A program made the position numbers and the translations under genes. From the NCBI GenBank assembly GCA_020024515.1, contig JAHHTR010000012.1:1-32360 (forward strand): DNA of 32,360 bases. The letters are read 5' to 3'. Shown one piece after another: positions 8,045-15,725 of this stretch. The stretch comes from Angelakisella sp. (GTDB taxonomy: Bacteria; Bacillota; Clostridia; Oscillospirales; Ruminococcaceae). The notes beneath the pieces are model-generated. The model was given only the letters and a program-made list of their open reading frames with translations, was not told the origin of the DNA and ran no database searches. The first letter of the stretch is position 1. Each line of letters starts with the position of its first letter.

Positions 8045-8980
8045 TTATACTTTTTCTATATAAACTTGTTGCAAAATATTTGCATACGATAGTTTTGGTG
8101 GTGGGTTTGTTCCTTCTGTCAAGCATGCGGCTGTGCCGAAAGCGGCAGCCACTTTTAATGCTTTTTCTATACTTTTGCCTTCTTGCAAAGAATAAATAAA
8201 GCCTGCAAGGGAACAGTCACCTGCACCAACTGTTGAGCATACATCTATTGATGGCACCAATATGTGCATAGATGGATTTTCGGTAGATGTATAGTATATA
8301 CCGTCTGCACCAGCACTAACCATACAGTGAGTGATACCGTTATTATTAAGTTCTTTACCAAAATCAATAACATCTTGCTCAGATACAAGTTGTCTTTGAG
8401 CTATGTGACAAGCTTCTTCAAGGTTTGGCTTAACAATAAAAGGTTTGATTTTTATTATTTCTTCCATTGACAGTGAAGAAGTGTCTATGGATATCTTTGC
8501 ACCCAAACTGTCTATATGTTTACATATAGACATAAGCACATTTGGAGATATGCCACGTGGTAGCTTGCCGGAAATAACAACTAAACTGTTTTCTACAATT
8601 TCTTCCGAAAGAATATTTAATATTTCCTGTATTTTTTCATGTTCTACACAAAACCCATCACGCATAAGTCTTGTAATTGTGTGATCAGGTTGAACTATGC
8701 TTAAATTTTCACGGGTATATCCGTCTATTACAATAACCTTATAATTCATTTTTTCGTTTATTAGACGGTCTTCATATCGAAATATATTATGTTTGCCAAG
8801 TAATACAATAGCTGTACTTTCCACACCGTATGCACGCAAAGCACGGGAAACATTCATACTTTTACCGGCAGCATCATATCTTTCCGACTCTACAATATTA
8901 TCACCTGAATGTAGAGTATCTGTCCATAGTGTAATGTCTATTGCAGGATTAAGAGATAAAGATATTATTTTATTGAACAT
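8045..8980 (-). CDS. PfkB-family sugar kinase, 1-phosphofructokinase/LacC-like
   Basis: This 311-aa ribokinase-fold kinase begins ISLSLNPAIDITLW, the N-terminus typical of the FruK/LacC (hexose-phosphate kinase) subfamily. It has the AAGKSMNVSRAL substrate motif (37-48), VKPN (183-186), and the anion-hole/catalytic motif VGAGDCSLAGF (251-261) with D255 as base. Candidate substrates are fructose 1-phosphate or tagatose 6-phosphate. There is no PTS permease or fruR nearby, so it cannot be named fruK with confidence. AGGAG precedes the ATG by 7 bases. yebC lies 46 bp upstream on the same strand with no clear terminator between, so co-transcription is possible. Confidence 0.82.
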   Translation of the reverse strand: MFNKIISLSLNPAIDITLWTDTLHSGDNIVESERYDAAGKSMNVSRALRAYGVESTAIVLLGKHNIFRYEDRLINEKMNYKVIVIDGYTRENLSIVQPDHTITRLMRDGFCVEHEKIQEILNILSEEIVENSLVVISGKLPRGISPNVLMSICKHIDSLGAKISIDTSSLSMEEIIKIKPFIVKPNLEEACHIAQRQLVSEQDVIDFGKELNNNGITHCMVSAGADGIYYTSTENPSMHILVPSIDVCSTVGAGDCSLAGFIYSLQEGKSIEKALKVAAAFGTAACLTEGTNPPPKLSYANILQQVYIEKV

Positions 8981-9026
8981 TATATACTCCTATCTTAATA
9001 AATAGTAGTTATTGTGATAAATAACA

Positions 9027-9770
9027 TTATTTATCATCTTGATTTTCCCAGTTGTGCCATACATTTTGAACATCATCATTATCTTCCAATGTATCAAGCA
9101 GTCTTGACATTTTGATTTTTAGGTCAGGGTCATCAATAGCTGTTTCTGTTGATGGCAAATATTCAGCTTGTGCAGACAGAACTTTGTATTTTGTGTTCTT
9201 TTCAAGTTCTTCACGCAAGTTACCTACATTACCTGCATCACAGTAGATTTCAAATACACCGTCGTCCATATTTACATCATCACCGCCGATTTCAAGACAA
9301 ATTTCAAGTGCTTTGTCTTCATCTATTTCGTTGTCTTCGTTTTCTATAACAACTACACCTTTGCGTTCAAACATAAATGATACACAGCCTGTTTGTCCCA
9401 TATTTCCGCCAAATTTATCAAAATAGTGACGCAAATCGCCTGCTGTACGATTACGGTTATCTGTAAGAGTTTCTACCATTACAGCTACACCGCATGGGCC
9501 GTAACCTTCGTATATCAGCTCTTCAAAGTTTTCTTTATCGTCACCGCCGGCAGCTTTTTTGATACATCTGTCTATATTATCGTTAGGCATATTTGCGGCC
9601 TTTGCTTTTGCTATACAGTCACGCAATTTGCTGTTTGCTGATGGATCAGGTCCGCCTTGTTTAACTGCAACTGACATTTCTCTGGCTATTTTAGTAAAAA
9701 CATTGGCTCTTTGAGCATCAGATGCACCTTTTTTTCTTTTAATGGTACTCCATTTTGAATGTCCTGACAT
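9027..9770 (-). CDS. yebC: YebC/PmpR (TACO1) family protein
   Basis: The 247-aa protein opens with the invariant MSGHSKWSTIKRKKGASDA and continues with FTKIAREM, PNDNIDRCIKKA and YEGYGPCGVAVMVE, all diagnostic. The length is normal. The family was long annotated as a transcriptional regulator; later work ties YebC/TACO1 proteins to translation of polyproline stretches on the ribosome. It has an excellent ribosome site (AAAGGAG) and its own consensus-like promoter. It heads a likely two-gene unit with the PfkB kinase. Confidence 0.95.
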   Translation of the reverse strand: MSGHSKWSTIKRKKGASDAQRANVFTKIAREMSVAVKQGGPDPSANSKLRDCIAKAKAANMPNDNIDRCIKKAAGGDDKENFEELIYEGYGPCGVAVMVETLTDNRNRTAGDLRHYFDKFGGNMGQTGCVSFMFERKGVVVIENEDNEIDEDKALEICLEIGGDDVNMDDGVFEIYCDAGNVGNLREELEKNTKYKVLSAQAEYLPSTETAIDDPDLKIKMSRLLDTLEDNDDVQNVWHNWENQDDK

Positions 9771-9864
9771 TTTTAAATCTCCTTTAAAGTAAAAAATTGA
9801 TTACTGTTATTTTTATTAGTTTTTATAAAGTTATTATTGTAAAATAACTATCTCTCAAATAAAA

Positions 9865-9894
9865 ATTTTAACATTTATTAATGCTTGTTGTCAA
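9865..9894 (-). promoter_or_regulatory. sigma-A promoter of yebC
   Basis: Perfect TTGACA (9894-9889 on the minus strand), 18-bp spacer, TAAAAT (9870-9865). The leader would be about 90 bases. Confidence 0.65.
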
Positions 9895-9993
9895 TGGATA
9901 AAATATAAACTTGAAATATACTATGTAGAAAAATGAATAATATTTCAATAAATATTGTATATCATAAACAATAATAGTATATAAATTATATTT

Positions 9994-10008
9994 TGTGATA
10001 ATATCACA
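9994..10008. promoter_or_regulatory. palindromic operator-like site TGTGATAATATCACA
   Basis: A perfect palindrome about its central A/T, 46 bases upstream of the ccdA -35. The half-site TTGTGA resembles Rex-type and CRP/FNR-type boxes, but the centre is one base shorter than the usual forms. Confidence 0.35.
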
Positions 10009-10053
10009 TACAAAATACATCTGATTATTATATAATAATTAACATAATTATAA

Positions 10054-10082
10054 TTGATTAATATATTTTTTTGTGTTATATT
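10054..10082 (+). promoter_or_regulatory. sigma-A promoter of ccdA
   Basis: TTGATT (10054-10059), 17-bp spacer, TATATT (10077-10082), 34 bases before the start codon. Confidence 0.6.
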
Positions 10083-10116
10083 AGTTAAAAAAATTAGTTA
10101 GGAGTTTAATAAAAAA

Positions 10117-10791
10117 ATGGAATATGCAGTTGCTTTTTTGGAAGGAATAATAACCTTTGTGTCACCTTGTCTTCTTCCTATGCTACCAATATATATTTCT
10201 TACTTTGCGGGGAAAAATACAGAAAACAATAAAAAGAAAACAATTACTAATGCTTTTGGTTTTATACTTGGCTTTACTTTTGTTTTTGTATTACTTGGAG
10301 CTTTTGCGGGAACATTGGGCAGCTTTTTAACAAAATATCAAACAGTTGTTAATATAGTAACCGGACTTATCGTAACTTTCTTTGGATTAAGTTTTATGGG
10401 TGTTATTAAATTTTCAATATTTAATGGTGGTACAAAGAAAATGAATACCGATAATTTGGGCTTTTTCTCATCAATAGTTTTCGGTATGATATTTTCTATC
10501 GGTTGGACACCGTGTGTAGGAGCTTTTCTGGGTTCTGCACTTGTAATGGCGTCTCAGCAAGGTTCTGCAACAAAGGGTATTTTGATGTTGCTTTTTTATT
10601 CAATAGGTTTGGGAATACCATTCTTTATAAGTGCGGTATTAATAGATAAATTAAAGAGCACATTTGATTTTATAAAGAGAAATTATAAAATTATCAATGC
10701 TATATCAGGTGTATTGCTGATAATAGTAGGTATACTTATGATGACAGGAGGATTTGGATACGTTTTATCGTTTTTTGCGGTACAGTCATAA
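10117..10791 (+). CDS. ccdA: CcdA-type thiol-disulfide membrane transporter
   Basis: This 224-aa, six-helix membrane protein of the CcdA/DsbD-beta family passes electrons from cytoplasmic thioredoxin across the membrane to extracytoplasmic thiol proteins. The two redox cysteines are in place: FVSPCLLP (C18) in helix 1 and GWTPCVGAF (C133) in helix 4, each beside the expected prolines. TAGGAG precedes the ATG. The next gene, 35 bp on, encodes an anchored thioredoxin-like protein, its natural acceptor. In Firmicutes such pairs serve cytochrome c assembly, spore cortex formation or repair of surface proteins; with no cytochrome genes here, the last two are more likely. Confidence 0.92.
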   Translation: MEYAVAFLEGIITFVSPCLLPMLPIYISYFAGKNTENNKKKTITNAFGFILGFTFVFVLLGAFAGTLGSFLTKYQTVVNIVTGLIVTFFGLSFMGVIKFSIFNGGTKKMNTDNLGFFSSIVFGMIFSIGWTPCVGAFLGSALVMASQQGSATKGILMLLFYSIGLGIPFFISAVLIDKLKSTFDFIKRNYKIINAISGVLLIIVGILMMTGGFGYVLSFFAVQS

Positions 10792-10826
10792 CAAAATAAT
10801 ATAGATATAAAAAAAAGAGGTAAAAT

Positions 10827-11855
10827 ATGAATAAGAATAAAAAACTGAATACCATAATATTATTGGTAGCGCTGGTTGTAGTCATAGTAGGTGCAAAGCT
10901 GTTATATGATAATTTACAGAGTAAAGTACAGGTAAATAATTTAGTTGCACAAAATTCAAAGCCTGAGTCTTCTCAAAATGCAAATTCAGAGTCAACAGGA
11001 GATGATACAAGCAAAGAGAATTTGACAAAAGCACCTGATATCACATTTGAGGACTATGACGGAAATACAATAAAGTTGAGTGAACTTATAAACAAACCGA
11101 CTATAATTAATTTTTGGGCTAGTTGGTGTGGTCCTTGTAAATCTGAAATGCCACTGTTTGAAGAAGTATATAATGAATACAAAGACGAAATAAACTTTAT
11201 AATGCTGAATATGACAGACGGCGCACGTGAGACAAAGGAAAAAGCAAAGAAATTTATAGATAGCGGGAAATATACATTCCCTGTTTATTATGATACAAAA
11301 CATGATGGTGCTATGACTTATGGAATAATAGCACTTCCAACAACACTGTTTTTGGATAAAGACGGTTATATGATAGCAGTGGGACAAAGTGCTTTGGATA
11401 AAGAGACATTAATGAAAGGAATAAATATGATTTATAATAAAGATCAAAAAGATTCAAATGAAAATGTCTCAGCTGAAAACACAGCCAATGTAGATAAAGG
11501 TGTTAAAAATCCAAGTTGGTGCACAGTAGAACCGGAATATATAAGACTATCTGTTGACGAGGCAAAAAATATTTTCAGTGAAGTTGACGGTAACAAAGAT
11601 TATTATATACTCGATGTTCGTACACAAGATGAATATGACACAGAACATGCCGAAAACTCTATTCTTGTTCCGGATTATGAGATAAGAGAGAAAATAGAAA
11701 GTGCTATTCCTGACAAAAAATCTATTGTATTTGTATATTGCCGTAGCGGTAACCGTAGCAAGACAGCCGCACAAATTATGGTAGATATGGGATATAATCA
11801 TGTATATGATATTGGTGGCTTAAAAGAAGCCAAAGAAGTTTTTAAAATGGTATAA
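10827..11855 (+). CDS. membrane-anchored thioredoxin (TlpA/ResA-like)-rhodanese fusion
   Basis: The 342-aa protein has an N-terminal membrane anchor (about 8-25), a low-complexity Ser/Asn/Glu linker (40-68), a TlpA/ResA-type thioredoxin domain (about 69-200) with WCGPC (C101, C104) and cis-Pro171 in ALPTT, a second linker (205-230), and a rhodanese domain (about 240-342). The rhodanese has DVRTQDEYDTEHAENS and the active loop YCRSGNRS with C305. Both active sites look intact. It would face outward and receive electrons from CcdA next door. The rhodanese half may handle sulfane sulfur or persulfides, with the thioredoxin half reducing the product; that coupling is my inference. A strong terminator follows. 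Confidence 0.9.
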   Translation: MNKNKKLNTIILLVALVVVIVGAKLLYDNLQSKVQVNNLVAQNSKPESSQNANSESTGDDTSKENLTKAPDITFEDYDGNTIKLSELINKPTIINFWASWCGPCKSEMPLFEEVYNEYKDEINFIMLNMTDGARETKEKAKKFIDSGKYTFPVYYDTKHDGAMTYGIIALPTTLFLDKDGYMIAVGQSALDKETLMKGINMIYNKDQKDSNENVSAENTANVDKGVKNPSWCTVEPEYIRLSVDEAKNIFSEVDGNKDYYILDVRTQDEYDTEHAENSILVPDYEIREKIESAIPDKKSIVFVYCRSGNRSKTAAQIMVDMGYNHVYDIGGLKEAKEVFKMV

Positions 11856-11865
11856 TAATATGTTT

Positions 11866-11912
11866 AATTACCTCAAAACTACATTGATATGTATTTTTGG
11901 GGTAATTTTTTC
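11866..11912 (+). terminator. Rho-independent terminator of ccdA-thioredoxin/rhodanese
   Basis: AATTACCTCAAAA (11866-11878) pairs with 11894-11907 (TTTTTGGGGTAATT), followed by a run of T. Confidence 0.8.
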
Positions 11913-11988
11913 TTATGAAAAAATCATATACTATAACATAAATATTTTATTGTTAAATAAATAATTGTAAATTATAGGAGAAATATTT

Positions 11989-12759
11989 ATGTCAGAATTA
12001 CAGGTTTTATCACGTCCAATGACTTTTCATAAGAATAGCACCAGAAAAATTAAAAAAGCCGATAAGAAAAATAACAGACTTTTAAAAATAATTACAGTAC
12101 AGACAATTTGTTGTACTGTATTGTGTGGCTATGCCTATACAATGAAAAACTATAATAACAATGAATACAATACATACAAAAAAATATATGTGGAGGCAAT
12201 GAGCAGTAATATTGAAAAAGCCCCAAATAATATTATTTTAAAGGCAATAGAAAATGCAAAAGTTCATATTAATAAATTTATAGAATATATAGAACTAATG
12301 GATAATAAAGGTGGAGAGAATTCTTTTATGCCTCAAAATGTGTATTATGGCAATGTTATTTTGTCGGCAAAGCCAATAAGTCCACTGGATAGTGGCTTTA
12401 TAACTTCGGATTTTGGTGAGCGAACACATCCTATAAGCAACAAAAAAGATTTTCATACAGGGATAGATATTGCAAGTCCACAGGGAAGCAGTATATATGC
12501 AGTTCTTCCGGGTGTTGTGGAGGAAACCGGTAATGACAGAATATACGGGAACTATATAAAATTACGTCACAGTGAAAATATTGTTACGATATATAATCAT
12601 TGTGACACAATACTTGCCGAAACAGGTGCAAAACTAAGACAAGGTGAACGTATAGCCACTGTTGGCAGTACAGGAGTATCCACAGGCTCTCATTTGCACT
12701 TTACGGTAATAATAAACAATAATTATATTAATCCTATCAGTATATATGAATATTTATGA
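11989..12759 (+). CDS. spoIVFA: M23 metallopeptidase-domain membrane protein, SpoIVFA-like
   Basis: The 256-aa protein has a basic N-terminus, one membrane segment (about 33-50), a short helical stretch, and a C-terminal LytM/M23 domain (about 130-256). Unlike a pseudopeptidase, it keeps every M23 metal and catalytic residue: H156 and D160 (FHTGID), H204 (YNHC) and HLH 235-237. Its stop overlaps the next gene's ATG by four bases, and that gene is a SpoIVFB-like M50 protease. In Bacillus SpoIVFA holds and inhibits SpoIVFB in the outer forespore membrane. The M23-M50 pairing is the main reason for the name; a cell-wall hydrolase is the alternative. GGAG lies at a good distance before the ATG. 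Confidence 0.72.
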   Translation: MSELQVLSRPMTFHKNSTRKIKKADKKNNRLLKIITVQTICCTVLCGYAYTMKNYNNNEYNTYKKIYVEAMSSNIEKAPNNIILKAIENAKVHINKFIEYIELMDNKGGENSFMPQNVYYGNVILSAKPISPLDSGFITSDFGERTHPISNKKDFHTGIDIASPQGSSIYAVLPGVVEETGNDRIYGNYIKLRHSENIVTIYNHCDTILAETGAKLRQGERIATVGSTGVSTGSHLHFTVIINNNYINPISIYEYL

Positions 12760-13358
12760 AGATAAAGTTATTTAATATTAATATTGAATTTAAGATAGGC
12801 TTTTTTATATACATATATTTTTTTATACTAATGGATAAAAGCGGATTTTACGATTACTTTGTAATATCTGTAATTTTGCATGAGCTCGCACATATTGTCA
12901 CAATGCTTTACTATAAAATTAATATAGAAAAAATAGTCTTTTGCCTAAGTGGAATATATATAATATCGGATAAATTGGAAAATAAAAATATAAAGAAACA
13001 ATTTGCTGTAATGATAGCAGGTAGCTTTTTCAATTTGTTTTTGGCACTGTTTTTTTATATATTGGGACTATTCGGAAATATTTATTTTATTTCTTTTTCC
13101 GCAACAAATTTAATAATAGGTGCATATAATTTATTTTTAATAAATGGACTTGACGGTGCGGATATATTAAACCTAGTATTAAGATATTTTTTTGACTACG
13201 ATACAACAAATAGAATATATAAAACAGTAATTGTCATATTTGAAATATCAGCTCTTATACTATTGGTATATTTGGCTTTTAAGAAAACAATAAATTATTT
13301 GTTTTTATTTATTTTTATATCGTTGTTATTAGTAAATATATTGTATGAATTAAAATAA
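12756..13358 (+). CDS. spoIVFB: M50 site-2 intramembrane metalloprotease, SpoIVFB-like, without CBS domain
   Basis: This 200-aa, roughly six-helix membrane protein has the zinc motif HELAH (42-46) in a membrane segment and the second M50 motif INGLDGADIL (129-138), where D133 would be the third zinc ligand. SpoIVFB of Bacillus cleaves pro-sigma-K in the mother cell. Here the protein ends after the membrane domain, without the C-terminal CBS domain of Bacillus SpoIVFB (about 288 aa). It is translationally coupled to the M23 gene (ATGA overlap). The role in sigma-K activation is inferred from the pairing and from the spore-forming context; another regulated-intramembrane-proteolysis substrate is possible. 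Confidence 0.75.
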   Translation: MKIKLFNINIEFKIGFFIYIYFFILMDKSGFYDYFVISVILHELAHIVTMLYYKINIEKIVFCLSGIYIISDKLENKNIKKQFAVMIAGSFFNLFLALFFYILGLFGNIYFISFSATNLIIGAYNLFLINGLDGADILNLVLRYFFDYDTTNRIYKTVIVIFEISALILLVYLAFKKTINYLFLFIFISLLLVNILYELK

Positions 13359-13402
13359 AAAAGCCTTATTTTAAAAGTTTTTGATAAAAATTAATATAAG
13401 TA

Positions 13403-13431
13403 TTGACATTGTGTATAAAACGAGAGAAAAT
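13403..13431 (+). promoter_or_regulatory. probable promoter of gltX
   Basis: Perfect TTGACA (13403-13408), 17-bp spacer, weak -10 GAAAAT (13426-13431), 40 bases before the start. No T-box leader is visible. Confidence 0.42.
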
Positions 13432-13471
13432 ATATAGGTATGAATATCTAAAACATATGAGGAGAAAAAAT

Positions 13472-14935
13472 ATGGAGTCTAAAAAAATAAGAACTAGATT
13501 TGCCCCAAGTCCAACAGGATATATGCACGTGGGTAATTTGCGTACAGCACTATATGCGTACTTGACAGCAAAACACGAAGATGGAACATTTATTTTACGT
13601 ATAGAGGATACTGACCAAGAAAGATATGTTGAAGGTGCAGTAGATATTATTTATAGTACACTTAAAGAAACAGGCTTACTATGGGACGAAGGTCCGGATA
13701 TCGGTGGACCTGTTGGTCCTTATGTACAAAGTGAACGTATGGGTATGTTTAAGGAATATGCAGTAAAACTTGTTGAAATGGGCAAGGCTTACTACTGTTT
13801 CTGTGATAAAGAACATCTTGAAGAAGTTCGCAAAATACAAGAAGCATCAGGTATGGCTGCACACTATGACAGACATTGTCGCAACCTTTCAAAAGAAGAA
13901 GTTGAAGAAAAACTTGCAGCAGGTGTGCCTTATGTAATTCGTCAAAAAATGCCAACAGAAGGAACAGTTACTTTTCACGATTTGGTTTTCGGTGATATTA
14001 CAGTTGATTGTGCAACACTTGATGACCAAATACTTATCAAAACAGACGGTATGCCGACATATAACTTTGCAAACGTTATAGATGACCATACAATGGGTAT
14101 AACACACGTTATTCGTGGTAATGAGTACCTATCAAGTACACCAAAATATAACCTACTATATGAGGCTTTTGGTTGGGAAGTACCAACATACATTCACTGT
14201 TCACCTGTTATGAAAGATGCTCAACACAAATTGAGTAAACGTAACGGTGACGCATCTTACGAAGATTTAATCAAAAAAGGTTATTTAAAAGATGCTGTTC
14301 TAAACTATATAGCACTTCTTGGTTGGAGTCCAAAAGGTGACAAAGAAATATTCAGTCTTGAAGAACTAAAACAAGAGTTTGATATTACAGGTATTTCAAA
14401 ATCTCCTGCTATATTTGACCCACTAAAACTAAGATATATTAACAGTGAATATATAAGAGCACTGTCACACGAAGAATTCTATGAAAAAGCCATGCCTTGG
14501 ATTAGACAAACTGTTAAGAGTGAGACAGCTAATCTGGTTGAACTTACAAAAGTGCTTCAAAATCGTTGTGAAGTACTTAGCGATATTCCTGAGCAAGTTG
14601 ATTTCATTGATGAAATGCCTGAGTATTCAACAGAAATGTACGTTAATAAGAAAATGAAGACAACAGAGGAAACTTCTCTTGTTGCATTGACAGAGGCACT
14701 ACCTATTTTGGAAAGTATAAGTGCAGATGAATTTACAACAGAGAAAATTCACGAGAAACTATTTGAACTTATTGCAAAACTTGAAGTTAAAAATGGTTAT
14801 ATGCTATATCCATTACGTGTTGCGGTAAGTGGTAAACAATTTACACCGGGTGGCGGTATAGAACTATGCTCTATCCTTGGTAAAGAAGTCGTTGTCAAGA
14901 GAATAAAAGCTGCTATTGTAAAACTTACTAAATAA
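13472..14935 (+). CDS. gltX: glutamyl-tRNA synthetase
   Basis: This class I aminoacyl-tRNA synthetase of 487 aa charges tRNA-Glu (in many Firmicutes also tRNA-Gln, then amidated by GatCAB). The N-terminus RTRFAPSPTGYMHVGNLRTA holds the HIGH-type motif (HVGN, 19-22). The KMSKS loop reads KLSKR (253-257), and a Cys/His cluster (YYCFCDKEH, HYDRHC) lies in the zinc-region insert. I start at the ATG at 13472, preceded by TGAGGAG at 7 bases; an upstream in-frame ATG at 13403 lies inside the promoter. Essential housekeeping gene, monocistronic, with a strong terminator. Confidence 0.96.
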   Translation: MESKKIRTRFAPSPTGYMHVGNLRTALYAYLTAKHEDGTFILRIEDTDQERYVEGAVDIIYSTLKETGLLWDEGPDIGGPVGPYVQSERMGMFKEYAVKLVEMGKAYYCFCDKEHLEEVRKIQEASGMAAHYDRHCRNLSKEEVEEKLAAGVPYVIRQKMPTEGTVTFHDLVFGDITVDCATLDDQILIKTDGMPTYNFANVIDDHTMGITHVIRGNEYLSSTPKYNLLYEAFGWEVPTYIHCSPVMKDAQHKLSKRNGDASYEDLIKKGYLKDAVLNYIALLGWSPKGDKEIFSLEELKQEFDITGISKSPAIFDPLKLRYINSEYIRALSHEEFYEKAMPWIRQTVKSETANLVELTKVLQNRCEVLSDIPEQVDFIDEMPEYSTEMYVNKKMKTTEETSLVALTEALPILESISADEFTTEKIHEKLFELIAKLEVKNGYMLYPLRVAVSGKQFTPGGGIELCSILGKEVVVKRIKAAIVKLTK

Positions 14936-14941
14936 TATAAA

Positions 14942-14989
14942 AAAGCACATAGATTTGTATTGATTGCAAGTCTATGTGCTTTGTTTTTT
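14942..14989. terminator. terminator of gltX, probably shared with the convergent YczE-like gene
   Basis: A 12-bp perfect stem AAAGCACATAGA (14942-14953) with 14971-14982, followed on the plus strand by TTGTTTTTT. On the minus strand the stem is followed by TTTTATATTATT, so it can work both ways. Confidence 0.88.
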
Positions 14990-14994
14990 CTAAA

Positions 14995-15612
14995 TCAATT
15001 TATTAATTTTTTGAATTTTTCTGAGAAGAATTGTATTGAAACTCCTGCTGTTGTTGCTGTGATAATAGTTAAAATACCTATTTTCCCACCCATTATCAAG
15101 CCGAATATAATAATAGATGTAAAGTCAAACATAATTTTGCATTTACTGAAATTTATTTTAACCTTGTCGGCTATCATCATAACAAATGCGGTTGCAGGGT
15201 CAAGTCCTATGTCAACAGCAATATACAGTCCTACACCGATATATAAAAGTGAACAGCCAAAAATGGCAAGTAGTATTTGTGTGTATATATTAAACGGTAT
15301 ATTTAATATTAAGTATATTTTTGTCATAAATGTAATGACAAAACCGAGGACAAATGTATAGATAACAGTACCGATATTTATATGGTATCTTGCAACAAAC
15401 AGTACAACAATAACCATAATTATATTAATAGCATTGGAAACAAATCCTAATTTATCCATATCCAGATTAAATAACACTCTAAATCCGTCATACATTACGG
15501 CAATAGCATCGTTTCCGAGAGCAGACAGTGAATTTAAGGCAATTCCTGTTCCTACAAAAAATATTCCAAACAAGGCAAGTATTATTTTTTTTACAGTGAA
15601 TTTTTTTTTCAT
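14995..15612 (-). CDS. YczE/YyaS/YitT-family integral membrane protein
   Basis: The 205-aa protein has about five to six hydrophobic segments and the family pattern near the N-terminus, FFVGTGIALNSLSALGNDAI, later GVGLYIAVDIGLDPATAFVM and a GGKIGILTI end segment. These match the YczE/YitT membrane family, whose function is poorly known. I place the start at the ATG at 15612, preceded by AAAGGA at 7 bases; the open frame extends 14 codons further without a ribosome site. It stands alone between gltX (convergent) and the terminator of the nucleoside operon. Confidence 0.75.
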   Translation of the reverse strand: MKKKFTVKKIILALFGIFFVGTGIALNSLSALGNDAIAVMYDGFRVLFNLDMDKLGFVSNAINIIMVIVVLFVARYHINIGTVIYTFVLGFVITFMTKIYLILNIPFNIYTQILLAIFGCSLLYIGVGLYIAVDIGLDPATAFVMMIADKVKINFSKCKIMFDFTSIIIFGLIMGGKIGILTIITATTAGVSIQFFSEKFKKLIN

Positions 15613-15661
15613 ATCCCTATCCTTTTTAATAAAAAACAAACAAATAAACGTCAAAATGGTA

Positions 15662-15702
15662 TAAAAAAGGCATCGGAACAGTAACTACTGTCACCGATGC
15701 CT
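15662..15702 (-). terminator. strong terminator of the nucleoside operon
   Basis: GGCATCGG (15669-15676) pairs with CCGATGCC, plus an inner ACAGT/ACTGT stem, followed on the minus strand by TTTTTT. It lies 24 bases after the lipoprotein stop and closes the eight-gene unit. Confidence 0.93.
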
Positions 15703-15725
15703 CTAAATTAGATATAAAACTAGAA

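Larger units (their letters stand above)
9771..10116. other. divergent promoter region yebC/ccdA
   Basis: Very AT-rich, 346 bases, with no gene. It contains the yebC promoter (9865-9894, minus), the ccdA promoter (10054-10082, plus) and a perfect 15-bp palindrome at 9994-10008 between them. Confidence 0.6.

Noticed and set aside
13359..13471. T-box leader upstream of gltX
   Set aside because: The spacer is only 113 bases with a promoter near its middle and lacks the conserved T-box sequence and antiterminator stem.
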